DNA of 7,290 nt from Ga0077527 sp964606765. GTDB lineage: Bacteria; Pseudomonadota; Gammaproteobacteria; Burkholderiales; SG8-41. Location: NCBI GenBank assembly GCA_964606765.1, contig CAZSIR010000145.1:1-7290 (forward strand), given 5' to 3'. Below the pieces are notes generated by a model, which made no database searches, was not told where the DNA came from, and was given only the letters and a program-made list of their open reading frames with translations. Made by a program: the position numbers and the translations under genes. This document shows, one piece after another, positions 1-5,577 of the stretch (positions are counted from its first letter, which is position 1; each line of letters starts with the position of its first letter).

Positions 1-815
1 GGCTTGAAGGTGATGCGCGACATGTACCAGTCCTTGCCGAAATCACGGGTCAGCACGTCGTAATCACCTGCTGCCGAACGCGCAAAGGCGTAGTACAGGC
101 CATGCGTGCCTTCGAACACCGTGCGCGGACCGAGGAAACCCTGCTGCCCCAGCCGCGCCGCCTGGATGCCCACCTGCGCCGACCAGCCGGCATGCAGGCG
201 TTTGGTCCACGCGCCCTCGGCCAGGTATTCGATGATGCCGCTGGCCATGCTGCCGGCAATGCCCAGCGCATCGACGGTCTGCTGTTTGTCCAGTTTCATC
301 GTGCGCGAAACCGCCAGCGTCGCCGCCATCGCGCCCAGCACCGCGGTCGGGTGGAAGCCGGATTTGTGGATCGCCTTCGGAATCACCATCGACATGCGGC
401 ACAGCGTTTCGACGCCTACGACAAATCCCGCCAGCACGTCGCGGCCGTCACAGCCGAAACGCTCCGCAGCCGCCAGCACCGCAGGGCCAATCACCGTGCT
501 CGAATGCACCGGACCACCCTCGAAGGTGTCGTCAAAATCCTCGCCGTGCGTCGCCGTGCCGTTGATCAGCGCGGCAGCCTCCGCCGAAAAGGTCTGCGCA
601 TGGCCGATCGCCGTGCACGGCCCGCCGGCATCGACGCCGGCGATCACCGCTTTCACGTAATCGGTTTCACGCGCGGCCACGCAAAGGCCGACCACATCGA
701 TCAGCAGTTCCTCGGCGCGCGCGCGCACGGCTTCGGGGATTTTTTCAACGGTCAGCGCCATCGCCTGGTCGGCGAGGCGTTCGGCAATGGCCACTTCGGG
801 CAGTTTTGCAGTCAT
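1..815 (-). CDS. MmgE/PrpD family protein (C-terminus beyond left edge)
   Basis: Translating the minus strand from the ATG at 815 gives 271 residues with no stop before the edge; the family is usually about 450 residues, so roughly the first 60% is present. MmgE/PrpD proteins include 2-methylcitrate dehydratase and cis-aconitate decarboxylase and are cytoplasmic. Visible hallmarks are HGEDFDDT at residues 90-97, His104, the GFHPT segment with His155, and TKRLHAG with Lys205. These fit the D-x-D-D-T...H...H...K pattern lining the active site of cis-aconitate decarboxylase. The visible part ends at ITFK, just before the usual conserved Cys/His segment. No signal peptide is seen. The Shine-Dalgarno is poor, and the start lies 25 nt after a terminator-like hairpin that follows the Bug gene, so expression may depend on readthrough from the transporter operon. 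The family call is secure; the substrate is unknown. Confidence 0.93.
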   Translation of the reverse strand, partial: MTAKLPEVAIAERLADQAMALTVEKIPEAVRARAEELLIDVVGLCVAARETDYVKAVIAGVDAGGPCTAIGHAQTFSAEAAALINGTATHGEDFDDTFEGGPVHSSTVIGPAVLAAAERFGCDGRDVLAGFVVGVETLCRMSMVIPKAIHKSGFHPTAVLGAMAATLAVSRTMKLDKQQTVDALGIAGSMASGIIEYLAEGAWTKRLHAGWSAQVGIQAARLGQQGFLGPRTVFEGTHGLYYAFARSAAGDYDVLTRDFGKDWYMSRITFK

Positions 816-840
816 TTATATTCGTCAATCCGTCTGTCGT

Positions 841-868
841 AAAGAAAACGGGGGCTCTCACCCCCGTT
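841..868 (-). terminator. Rho-independent terminator or attenuator after the Bug gene
   Basis: Read on the minus strand, AACGGGGG (868-861), a 6-nt loop TGAGAG, and CCCCCGTT (854-847) form a perfect 8-bp stem that runs straight into TTCTTT. This is a classic intrinsic-terminator shape, 30 nt after the Bug stop codon. It sits only 25 nt before the next start codon on the same strand, so it may act as a partial terminator that lowers transcription of the following MmgE/PrpD gene. Confidence 0.75.
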
Positions 869-898
869 GTAATGCCTGCGGCAGGGAAGCCGGCAGAC

Positions 899-1873
899 TC
901 AGCGCACAACCTTGGCGCCGGCTTCCTTCAGGATGTTGCGCATCTGGTCGGTATACACATCGAAGTACTTGGCCAGTTCAGCCGACTTCATGTAGCCGTC
1001 CTGGAACTGCTGTTCTTCGAGGTATTTGCGCCAGGTCGCGGTCTTGGTCAGGCGCAGGAACAGGTCTTCGTAGTACGCCACCACGTCCGGCGCGACGCCG
1101 GAAGGCATCACGATGCCGCGGATCTGCTCCACGTTCGGAATGTCGTAGCCGGCTTCCTTGATCGTCGGCACATTGGGGAAACCCGCGAGGCGCTTGTCCG
1201 AAACCTGGGCAATCACACGCATGTTGCCGGCCTTGATATGCTCGCCGGCTTCCTGCGGCTCGACCACCATCATGTTGACGTGGCCGCCGAGCAGCGCGGC
1301 GATGCGCTCGCCGCCGCCGGGGAAGGAAATATAGGCCCAGTTCGCGCCGGTGTCCTTCATCAGCAGCTGGCGCACGACATTGTCGCGGCTGGTGGTGGAG
1401 CCGCCGGACTGCTTCATAGTGCCCGGCGCCTTTTTCGCGGCCTCGATGTAATCCTTCAGCGTCTTGAACGGCGCATCACCCTTGACGGCGATCAGCGCGG
1501 GTTCCAGCACCAGCCGCGCCACCGGGGTCATGTCCTTGACGGTGAACTTGGCTTCGGCGCGGGTCAGCGGGTTGGTCAGCCAGTTGCCGGTGAACACGGC
1601 GATGGCGTGGGTGTCGCCCTTCTTTTCCGCGACATAGGCCATCGCGGTCAGGCCGCCGCCGCCGGATTTGTTGTTCACCGTGAAGCGCACCGGCGCCAGG
1701 TTTTCCTTTTCGAAGGTCTGCGCGATGAAACGCGCCAGCACGTCGGCGCCGCCGCCGGGTCCGGTATGGACGATGAACTCCACCGGCTTGGTCGGCTTGA
1801 ACTGCGCCCAGGCCGGCGCCGCAGCGATGGCCGCGGCGCAGGCCGCGATGATGATGCTTGAACGGAATTTCAT
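899..1873 (-). CDS. Bug/TctC-family periplasmic solute-binding protein
   Basis: This is the extracytoplasmic receptor of a tripartite tricarboxylate transporter (PF03401 family, 324 aa, the usual length). It captures a carboxylate in the periplasm and hands it to TctAB. Residues 1-23 are a Sec signal peptide: charged MKFR, a hydrophobic Ala/Ile core, and an A-W-A cleavage site before Gln24. The mature protein opens with the typical KPVEFIVHTGPGGGAD (residues 29-44), has the second glycine loop SFPGGGER (183-190), and carries the family motif GFPNVPTIKEAGYD (231-244). I chose the ATG at 1873 because GAGGAG (1885-1880) lies 6 nt upstream and the signal peptide starts there; an upstream extension of 16 residues lacks both. 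It is 73 bp after tctA on the same strand, with a hairpin between. The ligand cannot be read from sequence. Confidence 0.95.
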   Translation of the reverse strand: MKFRSSIIIAACAAAIAAAPAWAQFKPTKPVEFIVHTGPGGGADVLARFIAQTFEKENLAPVRFTVNNKSGGGGLTAMAYVAEKKGDTHAIAVFTGNWLTNPLTRAEAKFTVKDMTPVARLVLEPALIAVKGDAPFKTLKDYIEAAKKAPGTMKQSGGSTTSRDNVVRQLLMKDTGANWAYISFPGGGERIAALLGGHVNMMVVEPQEAGEHIKAGNMRVIAQVSDKRLAGFPNVPTIKEAGYDIPNVEQIRGIVMPSGVAPDVVAYYEDLFLRLTKTATWRKYLEEQQFQDGYMKSAELAKYFDVYTDQMRNILKEAGAKVVR

Positions 1874-1906
1874 GTCATTCTCCTCAGTCTGTTTAAGTAC
1901 TTGTTG

Positions 1907-1938
1907 CGGCGGACCGATCAAACCGGTCCGCCGTTTTT
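1907..1938 (+). terminator. 10-bp hairpin with T-tract on the plus strand, between tctA and the Bug gene
   Basis: CGGCGGACCG (1907-1916), a 7-nt loop, and CGGTCCGCCG (1924-1933) form a perfect 10-bp stem. On the plus strand TTTTT (1934-1938) follows, which is an intrinsic terminator shape opposing the operon. On the minus strand, where the genes run, the same stem forms but no U-tract follows it. There it may act as an mRNA-stabilising or processing hairpin rather than a terminator. No plus-strand gene that would need a terminator is visible nearby. Confidence 0.55.
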
Positions 1939-1946
1939 CGATGGGA

Positions 1947-3458
1947 TCAGCCGTTTTCTTCGATGGCCTTCACCCGCCACGCATTGATCCGGCGGAACAG
2001 CGGCAGGAACAGCAGGGCGACGGCCAAAAATAGCATCGTTGCCGAGATCGGTCTAGACACCAGGATGCCAAGGTCACCCTGCGACATCATCAGCGACTGG
2101 CGCAGCGCGCGCTCCATCGAATCGCCGAGCACCAGCCCGAGTATCAGCGGCGCGGACGGATAATCCAGGCGGCGCATCGCATAACCCAGCAGCGCGAAGG
2201 CCGCGAGCATCCAGCAGTCGAAAAGGCTCGCGGAGACGGCGTAAACGCCGACCACCGAAATGCCGAAAATGATCGGATACAGCATGTACTCGCGCAGCTT
2301 GAGGATCTGCGCGAACAGCGGGATCAGCGGCAGGTTGAGCACCAGCAGCATGATGTTGCCGACGTACATGCTGGCGACGAGGCCCCAGAACAGCTCCGGA
2401 TTGTCCTGGATCATCAGCGGACCGGGCCGCAGCCCCCACAGCACGAAGGCCGCGAGCAGGATTGCCGTGGTGCCGGAGCCGGGGATGCCCAGTGTCAGCA
2501 GCGGCACCAGCGCGCCGCCGGTCTCGGAATTGTTGGCGCCTTCGGGCGCAGCCACGCCTTCCGGCACGCCGGTGCCGAATTTCTCCGGATGCTTCGATAC
2601 CGCCTTTTCCACGCCGTAGGAGATGAAGGAGGCAATCGTCGAACCCGCGCCCGGCAGCACGCCGATGACAAAACCGATGATGGAGCCGTTGAAAAAGGCG
2701 AAGCGGCAGGCCTTGAGCTCTTCCATGGTCGGCAGCAGGTTGCGCAGGCCCTTGGGCACCGGCAGCAGCGTGCCCTCGCCCTGCTTTTCCATGTTGCCGA
2801 TCACCTCGCCCAGCGCAAACACGCCAATGGCGACGATGACGAAATCCACGCCGTCCAGCAGCTCGGTCTGGCCGAAGGTGAAGCGCGAGGCATCGCTGAA
2901 CAGGTCGATGCCCATGCTCGCGATCCACAGCCCGACCAGCATCGCAAGCAGCGCCTTGACCATCGAATCACCGGCGAGCAGCACCACCATCGCCAGGCCC
3001 AGGGACATCAGCGCGAAATACTCGGGGGAACTGAAGGACAGCGCGAACTTCGCCAGCGGCGGCGCCAGCAGCATCAGCCCGACCACGCCCACGGTGCCGG
3101 CGATGAAAGAGGCAATCGCCGCAATGCCCAGCGCCGCGCCGGCGCGGCCCTTGCGCGCCATCTGGTAACCGTCGAGACAGGTCACCACCGACGCCGACTC
3201 ACCCGGCACATTGAGCAGGATGGCCGTGGTCGAGCCGCCGTACTTGGCGCCGTAGTAAATTCCGGCGAGCATGATCACGGCGCTGGTCGGCGGCATGTTG
3301 AAGGTCAGCGGCAGCAGCAGCGCAATGGTCGCCGCCGGCCCGAGTCCGGGCATCACGCCCACCACGGTGCCGAGAAAAACGCCGACAAAACACCAGAACA
3401 GGTTGAAGGGCTGGAAGGCTACCGCGAAACCGTGGCCGAGGCCGGCGAGGACTTCCAT
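1947..3458 (-). CDS. tctA: Tripartite tricarboxylate transporter large permease TctA
   Basis: This is the large membrane subunit (PF01970, 503 aa, family length about 500) that moves a carboxylate across the inner membrane using an ion gradient. It has roughly ten to twelve hydrophobic segments. Family signatures are visible in both halves: VMPGLGPAATIALLLPLTF (35-53) and GIYYGAKYGGSTTAILLNVPGE (66-87) in the first; VLPGAGSTIASF (267-278), the cytosolic-like PEGVAAPEGANNSETGGALVP (299-319) and LGIPGSGTTA (323-332) in the second. The paired P-G-x-G loops reflect the internal duplication known for this family. The ATG at 3458 is chosen because it lies one base after the tctB stop (TGAGATG arrangement), which implies translational coupling, and it gives the usual N-terminus. 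An upstream extension of the frame lies inside tctB and is rejected. Confidence 0.96.
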   Translation of the reverse strand: MEVLAGLGHGFAVAFQPFNLFWCFVGVFLGTVVGVMPGLGPAATIALLLPLTFNMPPTSAVIMLAGIYYGAKYGGSTTAILLNVPGESASVVTCLDGYQMARKGRAGAALGIAAIASFIAGTVGVVGLMLLAPPLAKFALSFSSPEYFALMSLGLAMVVLLAGDSMVKALLAMLVGLWIASMGIDLFSDASRFTFGQTELLDGVDFVIVAIGVFALGEVIGNMEKQGEGTLLPVPKGLRNLLPTMEELKACRFAFFNGSIIGFVIGVLPGAGSTIASFISYGVEKAVSKHPEKFGTGVPEGVAAPEGANNSETGGALVPLLTLGIPGSGTTAILLAAFVLWGLRPGPLMIQDNPELFWGLVASMYVGNIMLLVLNLPLIPLFAQILKLREYMLYPIIFGISVVGVYAVSASLFDCWMLAAFALLGYAMRRLDYPSAPLILGLVLGDSMERALRQSLMMSQGDLGILVSRPISATMLFLAVALLFLPLFRRINAWRVKAIEENG

Positions 3459-3459
3459 C

Positions 3460-3921
3460 TCAGAAGCCCAGCGGACCGAGCGGCAGTTCCAGCCGCAGGG
3501 CCACCACGAACAGCAGGTAAAAACCGGCGCAGTTGCCGACGGCGGTGGCAATCGCCACTTTCAGCGGCCGCTGGTACATCACGGCCACCACGAACAGCGT
3601 CAGCAGGCCGAACACCAGCAGAAAACCCAGCCATTTCATCAATGCCATGCTGAGGGTGAATGCCAGCCAAACGCCGAGCGCGCGACGGACACCGCGCCAG
3701 TCCACGGTTTTGCCGCTGTCCGCCTGCCGCGCCGAACTCACCATCAGCAGCAGCGACAGCAGCACCATCGCAATGCCGTACCACATCGGGAAAAAGCCGG
3801 GACCCGGCCCTTCCACGGTGGAGTATTCCCAGTTGCGCGCCTCGCTGACGATGTACGCACCGAGCGCGGCCAGCATCGCGCCCGACACCACATCGCCTTT
3901 CATCCATGCTGCTTGAGCCAC
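3460..3921 (-). CDS. tctB: Tripartite tricarboxylate transporter small permease TctB
   Basis: This is the small membrane subunit (PF07331, 153 aa), partner of TctA in the inner membrane. Four hydrophobic segments are seen at about residues 11-26, 46-62, 82-115 (two helices around a short turn) and 121-145. The loop GPGPGFFP (38-45) is the conserved TctB motif. I chose the GTG at 3921 because GGAGGAGGAG (3936-3927) is placed 5 nt upstream. The internal ATG at 3903 (residue 7) has no comparable ribosome-binding site and would sit very close to the first helix. The start overlaps the end of a 24-codon ORF in another frame, and the stop is one base from tctA, so translation of this block looks coupled. 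As usual for the family, sequence is poorly conserved outside the motif. Confidence 0.93.
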   Translation of the reverse strand: MAQAAWMKGDVVSGAMLAALGAYIVSEARNWEYSTVEGPGPGFFPMWYGIAMVLLSLLLMVSSARQADSGKTVDWRGVRRALGVWLAFTLSMALMKWLGFLLVFGLLTLFVVAVMYQRPLKVAIATAVGNCAGFYLLFVVALRLELPLGPLGF

Positions 3922-3974
3922 GCCTGCTCCTCCTCCGCGATCACGGCGGCTTTGTGCGCCGCCTGCAACCGCAT
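3900..3974 (-). CDS. Small ORF (24 aa) between the VOC gene and tctB; hypothetical
   Basis: Immediately after the TGA of the VOC gene, in the same frame, an ATG opens a 24-codon ORF ending at a TGA that overlaps tctB by 22 nt. An AAGGA (3983-3979) inside the end of the VOC gene lies 4 nt before the ATG, close but usable as a ribosome-binding site. The peptide is short, charged and helix-like: Ala-rich with three Glu in a row, then AWLKQHG. The three GAG codons are the very bases that form the tctB Shine-Dalgarno, so the ORF may be a by-product. Alternatively it may couple translation of tctB to the VOC gene. No family is recognised. An in-frame C-terminal tail of the VOC protein separated by a mutated or leaky stop is another reading. 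Confidence 0.35.
   Translation of the reverse strand: MRLQAAHKAAVIAEEEQAWLKQHG
3927..3936 (-). promoter_or_regulatory. Strong Shine-Dalgarno deciding the GTG start of tctB
   Basis: On the minus strand GGAGGAGGAG ends 5 nt before the GTG at 3921. It is the strongest ribosome-binding site in the window and the reason for choosing GTG over the ATG six codons later. It lies within the coding frame of the 24-codon ORF, so ribosomes translating that ORF would keep it unfolded. Confidence 0.75.
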
Positions 3975-4148
3975 TCAGTCCTTCTTGGTCCGCTTGTATC
4001 GGCCCACCGGCACGATTTCAGCCGTAGTGCCGCCCGGGGCGCGGAATTTCACCGGGATCACGCCCGGATCGCTGATGATGCTGCAGCCGTATTTCTGGAT
4101 CTCGGCGGCATATTTCTCCACATCCTCGACTTCAATCGCAAAGTGGTG
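3975..4148 (-). CDS. VOC-family protein (glyoxalase/dioxygenase fold), C-terminal part; 5' end in gap
   Basis: The last 57 codons of a VOC-superfamily protein can be read from the edge of the N run to a TGA at 3977-3975. They begin HHFAIEVEDVEKYAAEIQKY and continue through SDPGVIPVKFRAPGG to AEIVPVGRYK. The His near the first strand and the Glu of AEIVP match the usual metal-ligand positions of the second beta-alpha-beta-beta-beta module. Small single-domain members are about 130 aa, so about 70-75 residues are probably missing, including the first module. VOC proteins include glyoxalase I, methylmalonyl-CoA epimerase and extradiol dioxygenases; which reaction this one carries out cannot be told. 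It is the first visible gene of the VOC-tctB-tctA-bug run and is likely co-transcribed with it. Confidence 0.85.
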   Translation of the reverse strand, partial: HHFAIEVEDVEKYAAEIQKYGCSIISDPGVIPVKFRAPGGTTAEIVPVGRYKRTKKD

Positions 4149-4248
4149 NNNNNNNNNNNNNNNNNNNNNNNNNNNNNNNNNNNNNNNNNNNNNNNNNNNN
4201 NNNNNNNNNNNNNNNNNNNNNNNNNNNNNNNNNNNNNNNNNNNNNNNN
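4149..4248. other. Assembly gap (100 N)
   Basis: There are exactly 100 unknown bases, the conventional placeholder for a gap of unknown size. It removes the 5' part of the VOC gene. About 220 bp of coding sequence would be expected to complete a typical small VOC protein, so the true gap is probably longer than 100 bp, unless the right flank is misjoined. Confidence 0.97.
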
Positions 4249-4402
4249 CGGGCGCCCTCTTCTGCAAGCCGGGTGTTACAATGGAGGCGTCATATTATCT
4301 GACAACCCCCGCCTCTCCACCCGCTCCTCCATCCGGTTCACCGTCCGTTCCACCGCACCGCCCCCAGTCCAGCGCCTCGCTGCCACAAGACCGATCCGTT
4401 CT
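4249..4402. other. Intergenic stretch without a convincing gene
   Basis: This stretch of 154 bp lies between the gap and the stop codon of the ModA-like gene. The plus strand is pyrimidine-rich, with CCCCCG and CTCC runs through about 4305-4370. A 46-codon plus-strand ORF from the ATG at 4281 is Pro/Ser-rich, lacks a ribosome-binding site and looks like chance. The only structured element is the dyad and promoter-like sequence at 4274-4305. No terminator with a U-tract was seen after the ModA-like gene. Confidence 0.6.
4274..4305. promoter_or_regulatory. Possible promoter with overlapping dyad operator
   Basis: On the plus strand TGTTACAAT (4274-4282) matches an extended -10 element, but there is no good -35. 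On the minus strand TAATAT (4297-4292) could be a -10 firing towards the gap and the VOC-tct genes, again without a clear -35. The dyads GTCA-N7-TGAC (4289-4303) and TTATC-T-GACAA (4295-4305, 8 of 10 positions symmetric) overlap both. The second resembles the short TT-TC/GA-AA half-sites bound by GntR/FCD-type regulators, which often control acid-catabolism operons. No regulator gene is in the window. This is a pattern reading only. Confidence 0.28.
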
Positions 4403-5104
4403 TCAGGCTTCAATTTCGTAGCCCGCCGCGCGCAGCGCAGGCTGGAATTCCGCGGCCGTCAGCCGGCGCACGAATTCCCGCGCCAGCTCAGGCTGCGCAG
4501 TCCGCGCCGCGACGCCCGCGGTGTAAACCGTTTTCATCTGGAATTCATCCGGCAGCGGCGCCACCAGCGTCACACCCTTGATCGGCAGGATTTCCGTGTT
4601 CTGGGTAATGCCCAGCTCGAGGCTGCCGCCGCTGGCCGCCAGCCAGTTCATCGCGGCGTTGCCGTTGGGAAAAAACTGCATGCGGTCCTCGACCTGGGAG
4701 GCCACGCCGAGGCGCTCCATCAGCTTCATCACGATCTTGCCCGCGGTCGCCGTCGCCGGATCGGGGCAGACGATGACCGAGGCGGCAAGAATGTTGCCGC
4801 GCAGCGCTTCACGGGTACGCACTTCGGGCAGCGGCGTGCCGGCGCGCACCGCGACGCCGGTGCCGACCTTGCCGATGTCGGTCACCGAAGAAATCGCCAC
4901 CATGCCGCCGGACACCAGGTCCTGGATCAGTTGCGCGCTGAGCACGATGACGTCGACCGGCTCGCCGCCGACCATGCGCGCCTTCATTGCGCCGACTGCA
5001 CCGTAAGCGGCCTCGATTTCATGCCCTTCCCGCCGCAGGCCCGCGATAACCTGTTCACAGACCGCCTGTGCCGCTCCGGCGCTCAGCAAGCGCAAAACCG
5101 CCAT
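4403..5104 (-). CDS. ModA-like substrate-binding domain protein without signal peptide
   Basis: This protein of 233 aa has the two-lobed periplasmic-binding-protein type 2 pattern of the ModA/extracellular-solute-binding class: LSAGAAQ (7-13) for the first binding loop, FGAVGAM-like YGAVGAM (34-40), the PVDVIVLSAQLI strand (49-60), GTGVAVRAGTP (81-91), DPATATAGK (115-123) and LGITQNTEI (164-172). True ModA proteins carry an N-terminal signal or lipoprotein peptide. Here the mature-like sequence starts at once with MAVLRLLSAG, so the protein is probably cytoplasmic. The ATG at 5104 follows a GGGGGA at a reasonable distance; a TTG six codons upstream is less likely. No modB or modC is adjacent. 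A role as a soluble sensor or carrier of a small anion or carboxylate is inference; molybdate is not implied. Confidence 0.85.
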   Translation of the reverse strand: MAVLRLLSAGAAQAVCEQVIAGLRREGHEIEAAYGAVGAMKARMVGGEPVDVIVLSAQLIQDLVSGGMVAISSVTDIGKVGTGVAVRAGTPLPEVRTREALRGNILAASVIVCPDPATATAGKIVMKLMERLGVASQVEDRMQFFPNGNAAMNWLAASGGSLELGITQNTEILPIKGVTLVAPLPDEFQMKTVYTAGVAARTAQPELAREFVRRLTAAEFQPALRAAGYEIEA

Positions 5105-5234
5105 GACACTGTCCCCCGGCAATCAAATAAACGTCGGATGTTACCAGCACCCCCCTCGAACTCCTACCCCCGCAGCCTCCCCGCCTGCACCGGAGTTGCC
5201 CCGCCGTGACACATGGCATAGGCTCGACAGCAGC
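5105..5234. other. Divergent intergenic region, G-run rich on the minus strand
   Basis: These 130 bp separate the start codons of the ModA-like gene (minus) and the DUF2007 gene (plus), so promoters in both directions are expected. I found no convincing -35/-10 pair for either. The minus strand carries five runs of four to six G (complements of C runs at 5113-5117, 5150-5155, 5167-5171, 5179-5182 and 5199-5202). An AT-rich spot at 5122-5132 is the only likely melting site. Confidence 0.5.
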
Positions 5235-5558
5235 ATGAAACGCGTACACAACGCCCGGCACATGACGGAAGCCCATCTGATCCGCGGTTTTCTCGAGTCG
5301 CATGGAATAGACGCCCTGGTGCGGGGTGATTTCCTTACCGGCGGCTGGGGCGAACTGCCGGTGGATGTCTGCGCGGTGTGGATCACCGATGACACCCGCT
5401 TCGACGATGCCGACCGGTTGCTGCAGGATTTCCTCAAGGGCGCATTGGCGCGCATCCATGGCGGCGCGGGCTGGCAGTGCCCGCAGTGCAGTGAAATCAT
5501 CGAGGGCCAGTTCACCGCCTGCTGGCAGTGCGGCGCGGAACGGCCGGCCGCACAATAA
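5235..5558 (+). CDS. DUF2007 family protein with C-terminal zinc ribbon
   Basis: This small protein of 107 aa is probably cytoplasmic. Residues 1-68 match the DUF2007 'putative signal transducing protein' fold (PF09413): MKRVHNARHMTEAHLIRGFLE-type opening, HGIDALVRGDF, the WGELPVDV turn (38-45), and VWITDD followed by a helix. Residues 80-100 form a short zinc ribbon with Cys82-P-Q-Cys85 and Cys96-W-Q-Cys99. The frame stays open upstream to 5103, but the ATG at 5235 is chosen because the family N-terminus begins there and the extra 44 codons are Pro-rich and non-homologous in look. The ribosome-binding site is weak. The biochemical role of DUF2007 is not established. It is transcribed apart from all neighbours and has no evident link to the transporter. 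Confidence 0.87.
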   Translation: MKRVHNARHMTEAHLIRGFLESHGIDALVRGDFLTGGWGELPVDVCAVWITDDTRFDDADRLLQDFLKGALARIHGGAGWQCPQCSEIIEGQFTACWQCGAERPAAQ

Positions 5559-5577
5559 AACAGTTTCGGCGCCGCGT

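Noticed and set aside
102..842. Plus-strand open frame of about 246 codons opposite the left MmgE/PrpD gene
   Set aside because: It has antisense-shadow composition and no ribosome-binding site; the minus frame carries the full MmgE/PrpD motif set.
815..843. TTTACG-N17-TATAAA as the promoter of the left MmgE/PrpD gene
   Set aside because: The -10 hexamer overlaps the start codon, so a transcript would lack the initiator; the next in-frame Met is at residue 19 and would remove the first helix.
806..1861. Long plus-strand open frame (about 350 codons) opposite the Bug gene
   Set aside because: It is rich in Arg/His/Gly/Gln as expected for the antisense of GC-rich coding DNA, shows no recognisable motif, and the minus frame is an unmistakable Bug protein with signal peptide.
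2074..2928. Alternative minus-strand frame within tctA
   Set aside because: It is a low-complexity Arg/Ala/Gly frame shifted against tctA, which is itself complete and conserved to its C-terminus; there is no sign of a frameshift.
2589..3653. Long plus-strand open frame opposite tctA and tctB
   Set aside because: Its Gln/Arg/His-rich composition is typical of antisense shadow frames; both minus genes are well supported by motifs and coupling.
4149..4248. The N run as masked repeat or CRISPR-like sequence
   Set aside because: It is exactly 100 N and truncates a coding gene, which fits a scaffolding gap; no repeat units flank it.
4281..4421. Plus-strand ORF from the ATG at 4281 (about 46 codons)
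   Set aside because: It has no ribosome-binding site, is Pro/Ser-rich, and runs into the antisense of the ModA-like gene; it reads as pyrimidine-rich noncoding DNA.
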